Assembly (NCBI GenBank): GCA_017858055.1
Contig: JAFMCA010000004.1
Coordinates: forward strand, 34,877-98,876
Reading direction: 5' to 3'
Source: Flavobacteriaceae bacterium
GTDB taxonomy: Bacteria > Bacteroidota > Bacteroidia > Flavobacteriales > Flavobacteriaceae
DNA length: 64,000 bases
This document shows, piece by piece, positions 28,216 through 37,173 of the stretch (position 1 is its first letter; every line of letters begins with the position of its first letter). Under the pieces are notes generated by a model. The model had not been told where the DNA came from and did no database searches. It worked only from the letters and a program-made list of their open reading frames with translations. The translations under genes were made by a program, and so were the position numbers.

Positions 28216-29535
28216 ATGAATAGCCTGATTATCTTATTTGTACTCCCACTACTGATCATATTTTCCTATTTGTTTGATGCCTTTTCGCGAAAAACAAAAT
28301 TTCCGTCTGTCATACTTTTAATGTTTACTGGAATTGTGGTTCGGGTGATATCAAACGCCTATGGAATTGAAAAATTAGGGTTTTTAGATGATCTAATTCC
28401 TGTACTAGGAACCGTCGGATTGATTTTAATCGTTTTGGAAGGTGCCTTAGAACTAGAAATTAAAAGAGAAAAGCTTTTCCTTATTTTAAAAGGATTCCTT
28501 GCCGCTCTTGTCCTTTTAATACTCAATATAGTTGCATTGCAATGGGTTTTTGCTCATGTATTTCAAATGAATACCCAATTGGCTATCTTATCCGCTATCC
28601 CACTGGCAATCATAAGCAGTGCAGTGGCAATCCCTTCCGCAGCAAGTTTCCTCAATCAAGATCGTGAGTTTGTTGTCTATGAATCTACTTTTTCTGATAT
28701 CCTGGGAATCATGATTTTTAATTATGCCTTGAGACAGTTTGAAACTGATCAAGCCCTTATTGGTGTTACACCCATGGTTTCGCTTTTTCTTCAAATTATT
28801 GGAGTCATTGTAATTTCTCTCGCCATAACCTACGTATTGTTTAAACTCTTGCGAGAGATTGATCACCATGTCAAATTTTTCTTAATTCTAGCATTACTCA
28901 TCTTGGTATATGCTTTTGGAAAGTTGTTCCATCTACCCGCATTAGTAACCATTTTTATCTTTGGAATTTTCTTGAGTAATGTGAAAAGTTTACTCCCTCG
29001 GTTTTTAAAAAATTATTTAGACTTGGACCACACAGAAAAGGAATTGCATGAGTTTCATATACTCACTGCAGAATCAACCTTTATCGTTAGGACGTTCTTT
29101 TTCTTGTTCTTTGGTTTTTCCATTCAGCTTTCAGATTTTAACACTGCGCAGCCCGTATTGTATGGAATACTTATCATCTTAATTATGTTGGTTTTACGTT
29201 ATCTTTATTTTACCACAACTACTTTTAAAATAAAACCCAGTTCTCTGGTTTATATGTCGCCCAGAGGGCTCATCAGTATTTTGTTGTTTGTACAACTTAA
29301 AGAAGTTTCTTTTATTGATTTAACAAATAGCCCAATTGATGAGCGGGTGTTGTTAATTGTTATTTTAAGTTCAATGCTAGTCATGCTTATCGGAACATTA
29401 AAAAAACCCAAAGCTGAAGTCCCTGAAATTGAGGAGGCAGAAACTGAGATTGAAGAGGAAACTCCACAAACATTAGACATGGAAGTTTACCCTTCCGAAC
29501 CCCCTGAGAACCCTTCCGAAGATTCACTAAATTAA
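28216..29535 (+). CDS. Cation:proton antiporter (CPA1-like)
   Basis: Inner-membrane Na+ or K+/H+ exchanger of 439 residues with about 11-12 helices (residues 1-395) and an acidic cytoplasmic tail rich in Glu (EVPEIEEAETEIEEE). Core elements are TGIVVRVISNAYG, LILIVLEGALELE and AIPLAIISSAVAIPSA, the discontinuous-helix region. It sits between hemF and hemB, 51 bp after hemF and 5 bp before hemB, so it is probably transcribed with them. No direct heme role is known. Confidence 0.88.
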   Translation: MNSLIILFVLPLLIIFSYLFDAFSRKTKFPSVILLMFTGIVVRVISNAYGIEKLGFLDDLIPVLGTVGLILIVLEGALELEIKREKLFLILKGFLAALVLLILNIVALQWVFAHVFQMNTQLAILSAIPLAIISSAVAIPSAASFLNQDREFVVYESTFSDILGIMIFNYALRQFETDQALIGVTPMVSLFLQIIGVIVISLAITYVLFKLLREIDHHVKFFLILALLILVYAFGKLFHLPALVTIFIFGIFLSNVKSLLPRFLKNYLDLDHTEKELHEFHILTAESTFIVRTFFFLFFGFSIQLSDFNTAQPVLYGILIILIMLVLRYLYFTTTTFKIKPSSLVYMSPRGLISILLFVQLKEVSFIDLTNSPIDERVLLIVILSSMLVMLIGTLKKPKAEVPEIEEAETEIEEETPQTLDMEVYPSEPPENPSEDSLN

Positions 29536-29540
29536 AAAAC

Positions 29541-30512
29541 ATGTTTCCACTTAATCGCAACAGAAGATTACGAAATTCATCCAGCATGAGAAGTTTGCTC
29601 CAAGAGTACCGACTTACTCCCGACGATTTTATCACTCCCTTATTTATTATTGAAGGAAAACAGTTGAAAGAGCCCATTCCTTCGATGCCGGGTTATTTTC
29701 GAATGTCCTTGGATTTGATCGCTGAAAAAGTAATCACGTTATGGAAACAAGACCTCAAAGCAGTACTCTTATTTGTAAAAGTTCCCGAGGGATTAAAAGA
29801 TAATGAGGGGAAAGAGGCATTAAATCCAGACGGCTTGATGCAACGCGCCATTAAAACAATAAAGGATGCTGTTCCTGAAATGATCGTAATGACTGATGTT
29901 GCCTTAGATCCTTATTCCTCATTCGGGCATGATGGCATTGTTGAGAAAGGCAATGTTTTGAATGACCCAACGGTTGCTGTATTATCAAAAATGGCACTTT
30001 CCCATGCTCAAGCAGGTGCAGATGTGGTCGCTCCAAGTGATATGATGGATGGCCGTGTTTTAGCTATTCGAAAAGAATTAGAAGCAGCTCAATTTCACAA
30101 TACAGTCATCATGAGTTATAGTGCAAAATACGCTTCTTCGTTTTACGGTCCCTTTCGGGATGCGCTGGATTCTGCACCAGGTTTTGGAGATAAAAAAACC
30201 TACCAAATGGATTTTGCAAATCGTGAAGAAGCCCTTGTTGAAACCCAACGCGATATCGAAGAAGGTGCAGATATAGTGATGGTCAAACCCGGTTTGGCTT
30301 ATTTAGATATTATTCGGGATCTTAAAAATTCGATTCAAACTCCCATTGCAGCCTATCAAGTAAGTGGTGAATATGCTATGCTTAAAGCTGCTGCTGAAAA
30401 AGGGTGGATTGATCACGATCAAGTCATGCTGGAACAACTCCTAAGTTTCAAACGTGCTGGAGCACAGCTTATCGCAACCTATTTTGCTGAGGAAGCTGTT
30501 AAACATATTTAA
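29541..30512 (+). CDS. hemB: Delta-aminolevulinic acid dehydratase (porphobilinogen synthase)
   Basis: Condenses two 5-aminolevulinate molecules to porphobilinogen. 323 residues. Schiff-base lysines are K196 (SYSAKYASSFYGPFRDA) and K249 (DIVMVKPGLAYLD). The metal-site stretch reads DVALDPYSSFGHDG (residues 119-132), with Asp and Ser in place of the three zinc cysteines of E. coli/yeast enzymes. It is therefore likely a Mg2+-type, zinc-independent HemB as in Pseudomonas and plants. Last of the hem run, 5 bp after the antiporter gene. Confidence 0.97.
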   Translation: MFPLNRNRRLRNSSSMRSLLQEYRLTPDDFITPLFIIEGKQLKEPIPSMPGYFRMSLDLIAEKVITLWKQDLKAVLLFVKVPEGLKDNEGKEALNPDGLMQRAIKTIKDAVPEMIVMTDVALDPYSSFGHDGIVEKGNVLNDPTVAVLSKMALSHAQAGADVVAPSDMMDGRVLAIRKELEAAQFHNTVIMSYSAKYASSFYGPFRDALDSAPGFGDKKTYQMDFANREEALVETQRDIEEGADIVMVKPGLAYLDIIRDLKNSIQTPIAAYQVSGEYAMLKAAAEKGWIDHDQVMLEQLLSFKRAGAQLIATYFAEEAVKHI

Positions 30513-30564
30513 ATTTTCGTTTTTTGTCTTTAAAAATTTATACTTTTAAAAAAAGTAATCCCCA

Positions 30565-31590
30565 ATGCGCCCCAAATTCATTCTCTTATTAGGAGCACTA
30601 ATCCCCGTATTTTTTTCCTGTAATGGAGTTGATTTCATTGATGATTATGTCCCCCCCTCCATACGAATTACTACACAGATTACCACCTTAACATTAGGCT
30701 CATCCGTAGCTTTAGAAGCCTCTTATTTTAACAATGTAGGGGTACACATTCAGGCGAAAACTATTGAATGGAAAAGTTTACACCCTGAAATTATCCAAAT
30801 CAATGCCGAGGGGACTGCTAGCCCTCTTCAAGAAGGACAAGCAGAATTAATCGCTCAAACCACTACAGAAGAGGGTGATGTTGTCCTAGATACAATTTTA
30901 ATTACCGTTGTCAGTAATGTTGTTTTTGAAAACGAAGACGAAGTTCCTATAGATCACGATATCGAGGGAGGGATGCAAAATTCAAGTGTTAGCCCTACAC
31001 TTAGAATCCTGAACAGCATCATAGAAATTAGTGCAAACACCAGCTATCAATTGGAAATTTTTTATCAGGATGAAAACGGAGTAGAAAGCCATCCAGAAAC
31101 ACTTCTTTGGACAAGTTCTGATCAAACTGTAATCGACGTTAATGAAAAAGGAACCCTAACCGCCATAGGTTCCGGCACAGCAACGATTACTGTTTCACTA
31201 GCTACTTCAAATACGCTTCTATTCGCACAAAATTTTATTACGGTAACTGTACCCGAATTGGAAACAGTAACCTCTTTTTCTGGAAATCTAGTCACCAAAA
31301 GTGGTTATACATTAGAGGGTGGATTTACACTTAGCATCACAGAAACAGGTCTTCAACTCAGTTTAGGAGAAGATTACAAAGCCTCAACAACGCTCCCTGG
31401 TCTTTATGTTTACTTGTCCAATAACAACAACACTACTTCACAGGCTTATGAAATTGGACCCGTAAAAGTATTTACTGGTTCACATTCCTATGACCTCCCT
31501 TCATCCATTGGACTGATGGATTATCAATACATTCTTTATTGGTGCAAGCCCTTTAATGTAAAAGTAGGAGAAGCAAAAATTTACGATTAA
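30565..31590 (+). CDS. Lipoprotein with two Ig-like (BIG2-type) domains and a C-terminal DM13-like domain
   Basis: 341 residues. The signal peptide ends in a lipobox-like VFFSC with C19. Residues about 32-115 and 143-230 are Ig-like repeats (LTLGSSVALEASY, ISANTSYQLEIFY; each ends in a GTA..TI/ELIA strand typical of BIG2). Residues 238-341 resemble the DM13 domain: FSGNLVTKSGYTLEGGF, PGLYVYLSNN, YEIGPVKVFTGSHSYDLP and YILYWCKPFNVKVGEAKI. The single conserved C327 in YWCKPF is the DM13 hallmark Cys, thought to act in redox or to hold a prosthetic group. It begins 52 bp after hemB and its stop overlaps the next ATG (TAATG). The DM13 call is by motif recognition, not a search. Confidence 0.75.
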   Translation: MRPKFILLLGALIPVFFSCNGVDFIDDYVPPSIRITTQITTLTLGSSVALEASYFNNVGVHIQAKTIEWKSLHPEIIQINAEGTASPLQEGQAELIAQTTTEEGDVVLDTILITVVSNVVFENEDEVPIDHDIEGGMQNSSVSPTLRILNSIIEISANTSYQLEIFYQDENGVESHPETLLWTSSDQTVIDVNEKGTLTAIGSGTATITVSLATSNTLLFAQNFITVTVPELETVTSFSGNLVTKSGYTLEGGFTLSITETGLQLSLGEDYKASTTLPGLYVYLSNNNNTTSQAYEIGPVKVFTGSHSYDLPSSIGLMDYQYILYWCKPFNVKVGEAKIYD

Positions 31591-32444
31591 TGAAAAGCTC
31601 CACTTTTATTCTTCTCTGCATTTTTAGCTTTTCTCTTGTTCATGGACAATGGATAAAAGAAAAAGGCAGTGGTTATTCCAAGATTAGTGGGTGGTCTTTA
31701 CTCGCTGATGAACATTTTACAGACCAGGGAAAAATAGATCCGAACGCCACCAGAGGTCTATTTATCAGCAGCATTTACTTGCAATACGGTCTGTCAAAAA
31801 ACGTCAATTTCATTGCTTATTTGCCCCTTTGGGTAAAGAATTATCAATACGCTCAGATCTCCAAAACGAATGGAAATACCTATGAACCCAGACAGGTTTT
31901 TAATGGATTAGGCGATATTAATCTTGGAATGGAATATGGACTAAAAACAAGTGGGAAATGGGTGCTTTCTTCTACACTTACACTAGGGCTTCCCTCAGGA
32001 AAAGCTGTTGCTGGTTCAGACGGAAGTTTTCAAACGGGTGATGGGGAATTCAATCAATTGATCCAATTAAACGCTGGAAGTGGCTTTTCCATAGGAGGAC
32101 AAAACTTATATCTAAAATCGTATTTAGGGTTAAACAACCGAACCAAAGGGTTCTCGGATGAAGTCCATACTTATTTTGAAACAGGAAGTCAATTTTTAGA
32201 AAATAATCTGTTAATTCTTGGTCGTTTACACTGGACAAAACCCCTTTATAATGGCACCTTAGATGCCTCCAATTCCAATGGTACCATTTTCGCCAATAAC
32301 ATTGAAAGTTTGGTTATCGGATTTGAGACTGCGATAAATCTGGGAGAACAGTGGGGATTAAGTGTTGCTATTACACACCCGATATCGGGAAAAGTCATTT
32401 ACCGAGCCCAAAGTTATTCGGGAGGAATATTCTTTAACTTTTAG
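31590..32444 (+). CDS. Outer-membrane beta-barrel protein of unknown function
   Basis: 284 residues with a signal peptide (cleavage near residue 20, VHGQW) and a series of amphipathic strands: LSKNVNFIAYLPLWVKNY, GDINLGMEYGLKT, WVLSSTLTLGLPSG, LYLKSYLGLNNR, and a C-terminal GGIFFNF ending in Phe. This resembles the MetA/transporter-like barrels found in Bacteroidetes. It is coupled by a TAATG overlap to the DM13-like lipoprotein, so the two probably act together at the outer membrane. The convergent D-amino-acid oxidase gene ends 5 bp away. Substrate and function are unknown. Confidence 0.7.
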   Translation: MKSSTFILLCIFSFSLVHGQWIKEKGSGYSKISGWSLLADEHFTDQGKIDPNATRGLFISSIYLQYGLSKNVNFIAYLPLWVKNYQYAQISKTNGNTYEPRQVFNGLGDINLGMEYGLKTSGKWVLSSTLTLGLPSGKAVAGSDGSFQTGDGEFNQLIQLNAGSGFSIGGQNLYLKSYLGLNNRTKGFSDEVHTYFETGSQFLENNLLILGRLHWTKPLYNGTLDASNSNGTIFANNIESLVIGFETAINLGEQWGLSVAITHPISGKVIYRAQSYSGGIFFNF

Positions 32445-32449
32445 CAAAT

Positions 32450-33706
32450 TCAAACCCCATATTTTCGCTCTGCTGAAAATGGCAGCAGGGAGAGCGTAGT
32501 CGGTTGATCTGAAATTAATTCGGCAACCAATTTTCCTGTAGCTGGTCCCAAACTCCAACCCATCATCGAATGACCGGTAGCCAAAACTAAATTTGCACAT
32601 TTAGAATGTCTGCCAATGTAAGGGAGTCCGTCTGGAGAAAGAGGTCTAAGTCCACACTTCACTTCATCTATGTCGGTTTGATTAGGAACAACATTCGGAT
32701 AGAACGCTGATGCGGCTCGGGCAATGGCGGCAACCCGTTTCGTGTTGATCAGATGATTTATACCCGACAATTCCATCGTTCCCCCAAATCGTGTAAAGCC
32801 TTGCATAGGAGTTACAGCTACTTTTGCCTCTAGTAAAATTGCTGGGAGGCGAATCCCCGTAGGCTGATGAATATTGATCCGGTAGCCTTTTCCTGCTTGA
32901 ACCGACAATTGAATTCCAAGTTGTTTTACTAAGGATTCTGACCAAGCACCGCTTGCAAGGACAACCTCATCGGTTGCCACTTGTTTTGAGGTTGTACACA
33001 CCGCAGTGATTTTATTTTCTTGTATTTTAAAATGAGAAACAGCCTCTCCAGTCAAAAAAGTTACTCCTCTCTTTTCCAAAACAGCAATCAAATTCTTCAT
33101 AAACAATTCAGGCGTACTGTGAGCATCGCTCTCATACCAGTAAGCTCCAGCAATATTCATAGGCGCGTCGGGTTGTTTTTTTAAAACCTCTGAAGGGGTC
33201 AGTTGATCAATTTTCAACCCTAAGTCTCTAGCCCAACTCACAATTTCGGCTTCTTCCTTTTCCGCATGAACGGTTTGATAAGCCATTAAAAGTCCTTTTG
33301 TTTCAAGATGAAAGTCAAATTCCTCTGAGGCTTTCATTTCCAAATAAAGTTGCTTACTCAGAATATTGATGTCAAGTAAGGTTTGCATGGAACGCTGAAC
33401 ATGATCGGGCGTACATGATTTCATGAATTTTAATCCCCATTGAACTAGATCTTTGTTTAATCGGGGTTTGATGTAAAAAGGACTCGAAGCTTTAAACATC
33501 CAACGCAAACCCTTGGAGACCATGCCCGGTGCTGCCATAGGTACGATATGACTAGGAGTGAGGTATCCTGCATTGACATGAGAAGCTCCGCTGCTAAAAT
33601 CTCCCTTATCCATCACTGTAACTTGATGCCCTTCCAAGGTTAGATAGTACGCTGAACACAAACCTACGATCCCTCCTCCTACAACTACAACCTTTTTTTG
33701 AATCAT
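32450..33706 (-). CDS. FAD-dependent D-amino acid dehydrogenase, probable D-hydroxyproline dehydrogenase
   Basis: 418 residues of the DadA/glycine oxidase family. The N-terminal Rossmann motif is VVVGGGIVGLCSAYYL (residues 6-21), followed by ASHVNAGYLTPSHIVP. The C-terminal FAD-contact region is CGLRPLSPDGLPYIG and ATGHSMMGWSLGPATG. In this operon it most likely oxidises cis-4-hydroxy-D-proline to 1-pyrroline-4-hydroxy-2-carboxylate. This comes from context; the sequence alone fits any D-amino acid. It ends 5 bp from the beta-barrel gene (convergent) and starts 1 bp after the epimerase stop. Confidence 0.85.
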   Translation of the reverse strand: MIQKKVVVVGGGIVGLCSAYYLTLEGHQVTVMDKGDFSSGASHVNAGYLTPSHIVPMAAPGMVSKGLRWMFKASSPFYIKPRLNKDLVQWGLKFMKSCTPDHVQRSMQTLLDINILSKQLYLEMKASEEFDFHLETKGLLMAYQTVHAEKEEAEIVSWARDLGLKIDQLTPSEVLKKQPDAPMNIAGAYWYESDAHSTPELFMKNLIAVLEKRGVTFLTGEAVSHFKIQENKITAVCTTSKQVATDEVVLASGAWSESLVKQLGIQLSVQAGKGYRINIHQPTGIRLPAILLEAKVAVTPMQGFTRFGGTMELSGINHLINTKRVAAIARAASAFYPNVVPNQTDIDEVKCGLRPLSPDGLPYIGRHSKCANLVLATGHSMMGWSLGPATGKLVAELISDQPTTLSLLPFSAERKYGV

Positions 33707-33707
33707 A

Positions 33708-34718
33708 TCAGATAACTTGAAAGCCTTTTACATAAGGATCCTCAGGATCTAAAATTAATTTATTGTATCCGGTAATTCGCGCATTCCCCTCTATGCTGGG
33801 AATCATTGCCTCCAAACTTCCAACTTTTGCTTTAGATTCTACACACCCAGTAAAAACCGACCCAATGATACTTTCGTGAACAAAAGGATCTCCAACTTTT
33901 AATCTTCCCTTGGCAAACCATTGTGCCATCCTTGCAGAAGTACCTGTCCCACAGGGTGACCGATCGATAGCCTTATCGCCGTAAAAAACAGCATTTCGAG
34001 CAGTTGCATTTTTCTGAATGGGTTTCCCTGCCCATAAAACATGACTACAGCCTTGTATATTTTCATCCAAGGGGTGGATAAATAAATGGGCTTCATTTAA
34101 ACGCTTTCGAAGATCTCGACTCCATGAAACCAATTGAGAGGTGGTATATGCATCGATTCCTTTAAAGTTTTTTTGTAAATCTATTATCGCATAAAAATTT
34201 CCACCATAGGCCACATCAATATTCAACTTACCTAAACCTGGACATTCAATTTCAAAATCGCTGGCGTACAAAAATGCGGGAACATTAGTAAAACGAACGG
34301 CAGTAACTTTATTTTCTTTTTGAGTGTACTTCGCAATGACCAATCCTGCTGGGGTTTCAACACGTACTACTCCCGGTACTTGGGGTTGGATTAATTGCTC
34401 CTCGATTAAAATTGTAATTGCACCTATTAAACCGTGACCACACATGGGTAAGCAACCACTGGTTTCGATAAATAAAATTCCTATGTCGTTTTGTGAATCT
34501 TGAGGATCGTAATAAAAACTCCCGCTCATCATATCGTGCCCTCGAGGTTCAAACATCAACCCTGTTCTTATCCAATCGAAATTTTTAATAAAATGAGAGC
34601 GTTTTTCACTCATAGTAACTCCTATCAACTCTGGCCTTGGTGACTTTACAATACGCACAGGGTTTCCTGCAGTATATCCATCAACACAATCAAATTCGAT
34701 GCGCTCTGTTGGTTTCAT
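33708..34718 (-). CDS. 4-hydroxyproline 2-epimerase (proline racemase family)
   Basis: 336 residues. Interconverts trans-4-hydroxy-L-proline and cis-4-hydroxy-D-proline by a two-base mechanism. The catalytic cysteines are C93 in LPMCGHGLIG and C256 in DRSPCGTGTSARMA. Both cysteines exclude the trans-3-hydroxyproline dehydratase relatives, which have a Thr at the second position. The neighbouring genes identify hydroxyproline, not proline, as the substrate. Its start overlaps the end of the upstream aldehyde dehydrogenase by 4 bases (ATGA). Confidence 0.9.
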   Translation of the reverse strand: MKPTERIEFDCVDGYTAGNPVRIVKSPRPELIGVTMSEKRSHFIKNFDWIRTGLMFEPRGHDMMSGSFYYDPQDSQNDIGILFIETSGCLPMCGHGLIGAITILIEEQLIQPQVPGVVRVETPAGLVIAKYTQKENKVTAVRFTNVPAFLYASDFEIECPGLGKLNIDVAYGGNFYAIIDLQKNFKGIDAYTTSQLVSWSRDLRKRLNEAHLFIHPLDENIQGCSHVLWAGKPIQKNATARNAVFYGDKAIDRSPCGTGTSARMAQWFAKGRLKVGDPFVHESIIGSVFTGCVESKAKVGSLEAMIPSIEGNARITGYNKLILDPEDPYVKGFQVI

Positions 34719-36256
34719 AAAGCTGCTGTAGTCAGATTACCATCTACATTTCTTAGAATGCCTAAGGGGTTTTCATTTTTTAAAGCATCTGGGAGCAATT
34801 CATTTGGACAATCTTGAAAAGCAACAGGACGTAACCAACGGTAGATTGCGTCCGTTCCTACGGAAGTAAAACGACTGTCTGTGGACGCTGGAAAAGGGCC
34901 CCCATGTTGCATCGCTTCGGTTACTGCCACACCAGTAGGTACGCCTTCAAAAAGAATTCTCCCCACCTTGGATTGCAATTTGGAAAGGAGCATTTTTAAA
35001 TCTCTGTTGTCCTCCTTCTCGCCAAGCAAGGTAGCTGTTAGCTGACCTTCTAATGCCATAGCAACTTCGAGCATTTGACTTACAGAAAGGCAATTTACTA
35101 CTAGAGTAAACGGTCCAAAAACCTCTTCAGACAATTTTTTATTTTTTATAAACTCCTTGGCATCTATGGAACCAACAACCGCAGAACAATTTCCAGAGGA
35201 ATAAACGGACTTCAACTTTCCTTCTGATTTAAGTTCATCTATTTGTAAATCAAATTTCTTTTGGATAGAATCGTGTGCCATAGGAGGAAGACTCAATTCG
35301 GAAGTATGCTGGCTGATTTCAGCTGCCAAATCATGAGTTCCAGAGGGGTCACATACAACAATAAGACCCGGGTTAGTGCAAAACTGTCCCGTTCCCATAG
35401 TAACGGATTGGGCTAGTGTTTCGGCTAAGGAAAAATCTGTTTTTAATTTGTTTTCAAATATAAAAATGGGATTAATACTACCCATTTCTGCAAAAACTGG
35501 GATGGGTTCTTTCCGCTTTTGGGCAAGATCGTAAAGCGCTTTGCCCCCTGAAAAACTTCCTGTAAATCCTACTCCTTTAATCTTAGGATGTGAAACCAAC
35601 AGACTTCCTATTTTATGGGATTGCCCCCCCAAATGAGAAAATATACCTTGAGGTAAGTTGCATTTTACTAGGGCTTTGGCAATACAATCTGCTACCAACT
35701 CACTCGTTCCAGCATGGAACGGATGTGCTTTAACTACCACGGGACAGCCTGCAGCTAAAGCAGAAATAGTATCCCCTCCAGCGGTTGAAAAAGCCAAAGG
35801 GAAATTACTCGCACCAAAAACGGCTATAGGACCTATCGGATAATTCATCTTTCGAAAATCCGGTCCTTGGGTGTGTATCTTGATTTCTGCTAAAGAACCC
35901 TTTTGTAACAATTCAATAAATCGTTGAATTTGAGCGAGGGTACGTTGAAATTCTCCTTGGGCTCGACCTTCAGGTAAAGCAGATTCTTCTTGATAGGTTT
36001 CTAAAATGAATTGCTGATGAGATTGAAGTTCCTCCTGAATGGTTTGTAAAAAAGTAGCCCGTTCCTCAAAACTTGTAGAAGCATACGTTTCAAAACTTAC
36101 CTCAGCGGCAGCAACAGCTGTATCGATTTGATCGGAAGTCGCTTCTTGAAATGCCGTAGGTAAGGCTTGATTTGTTTTAGGATTTACTGTGTGAAAAATA
36201 CTGGACTGAACCGTTTGTTCCCAACTGCCTGCTATTAGATTTTTTCCTGTAATCAT
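34715..36256 (-). CDS. 2-oxoglutarate semialdehyde dehydrogenase (aldehyde dehydrogenase family)
   Basis: 513 residues. Oxidises 2,5-dioxopentanoate (alpha-ketoglutarate semialdehyde) to 2-oxoglutarate with NAD(P)+. The catalytic Cys is C293 in GTGQFCTNPGL, and the general base is E257 in VFAEMGSINP. Nucleotide-contact segments are GPIAVFGASNFPLAFSTAGGD and GFTGSFSGGKAL. The AEMGS/FCTNPG pattern is the KGSA-dehydrogenase type of hydroxyproline and sugar-acid pathways. ATGA overlaps on both sides bind it to its operon partners. Confidence 0.9.
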   Translation of the reverse strand: MITGKNLIAGSWEQTVQSSIFHTVNPKTNQALPTAFQEATSDQIDTAVAAAEVSFETYASTSFEERATFLQTIQEELQSHQQFILETYQEESALPEGRAQGEFQRTLAQIQRFIELLQKGSLAEIKIHTQGPDFRKMNYPIGPIAVFGASNFPLAFSTAGGDTISALAAGCPVVVKAHPFHAGTSELVADCIAKALVKCNLPQGIFSHLGGQSHKIGSLLVSHPKIKGVGFTGSFSGGKALYDLAQKRKEPIPVFAEMGSINPIFIFENKLKTDFSLAETLAQSVTMGTGQFCTNPGLIVVCDPSGTHDLAAEISQHTSELSLPPMAHDSIQKKFDLQIDELKSEGKLKSVYSSGNCSAVVGSIDAKEFIKNKKLSEEVFGPFTLVVNCLSVSQMLEVAMALEGQLTATLLGEKEDNRDLKMLLSKLQSKVGRILFEGVPTGVAVTEAMQHGGPFPASTDSRFTSVGTDAIYRWLRPVAFQDCPNELLPDALKNENPLGILRNVDGNLTTAAL

Positions 36257-37173
36257 AGGTATTTTTTATAATCAAGATTTTGTGGACGCATTTCGAGTCC
36301 CCTTAAAAGGAGGTCTTGGACTTGGTCGTGAGCTTGACCCGTAAGTGGCATACGAGGGGGCCTTACATAGCCTGTGCCCAATCCAGTCGCCACTTCACAT
36401 AGTTTAATATTTTGAACCAACTGGGGAGAAATATCCAGTTCTAAAAGGGGTAAAAACCAACGAAAAACGGCTCTTGCCTTTTCCCATTCTCCAGCCTTAC
36501 AATAGGTATAAATCGCTACGGTTTCTTGAGGAAAGGCATCTACTAAACCAGCTACCCAACCACTAGCTCCCATTAATAAACACTCTAATGCAATGGTATC
36601 TACCCCACAAAGAATTTTGTATCGATCCCCAAAGTGATTTATCATTCGGGTGACGTTGGTTGTATCCCGAGTAGATTCCTTAACAGCATTGATATTTTTA
36701 TATTTTGAAAGCTTTTCAAACATCTCAAGGGTAACCATAATTTTATAATCTACAGGGTTGTTGTAAATCATTATGGGTAACGTGGTGCTTGATGCTATTG
36801 CTGAAAAATACGCGACCGTTTCTTCATCGGTAGCCTTGTATCGCATGGGGGGAAGCAACATTAATCCATCTGCACCTTCGTCTTCTGCTTGGCGTGCTAA
36901 AGCAACTGCAACCGCAGTTGACTGTTCTGCAATATTGAGAATCACTGGGATTTTCCTTTCAACTTGTTCTATGCTGGTGGCCAAAAGTGTACTTTTTTCT
37001 TTTGAACTTAAAGTACTTGCCTCACCCAGAGTTCCTCCTAATATAATCCCATGAACTCCCGCCTCTATTTGGGCAGACAAATTCAGTTGAAAAGCCTTAA
37101 GGTCAAGATTGAAGTCCGCATCAAACTGGGTAGTAATAGCAGGCATGACACCCTCCCATTTAAAATTTATCAT
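36253..37173 (-). CDS. Dihydrodipicolinate synthase family protein, probable 1-pyrroline-4-hydroxy-2-carboxylate deaminase
   Basis: 306 residues, class I aldolase-type TIM barrel. The Schiff-base Lys is K165 in INAVKESTRD and the catalytic Tyr is Y137 in IYNNPVDYKI. GGTLGEASTL is the carboxylate-binding loop. In this operon it should deaminate and dehydrate 1-pyrroline-4-hydroxy-2-carboxylate to 2-oxoglutarate semialdehyde, rather than make dihydrodipicolinate. The start is ATG at 37173 (MINFKWEGVMPAITT); an upstream in-frame start at 37203 adds 10 residues that are not family-like. It is the first gene of the leftward hydroxyproline operon. Confidence 0.87.
   Translation of the reverse strand: MINFKWEGVMPAITTQFDADFNLDLKAFQLNLSAQIEAGVHGIILGGTLGEASTLSSKEKSTLLATSIEQVERKIPVILNIAEQSTAVAVALARQAEDEGADGLMLLPPMRYKATDEETVAYFSAIASSTTLPIMIYNNPVDYKIMVTLEMFEKLSKYKNINAVKESTRDTTNVTRMINHFGDRYKILCGVDTIALECLLMGASGWVAGLVDAFPQETVAIYTYCKAGEWEKARAVFRWFLPLLELDISPQLVQNIKLCEVATGLGTGYVRPPRMPLTGQAHDQVQDLLLRGLEMRPQNLDYKKYL

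Noticed and set aside
36253..37173. Calling the DapA-type protein dihydrodipicolinate synthase (lysine synthesis)
   Set aside because: Its operon partners are all hydroxyproline enzymes, while lysine genes are absent.
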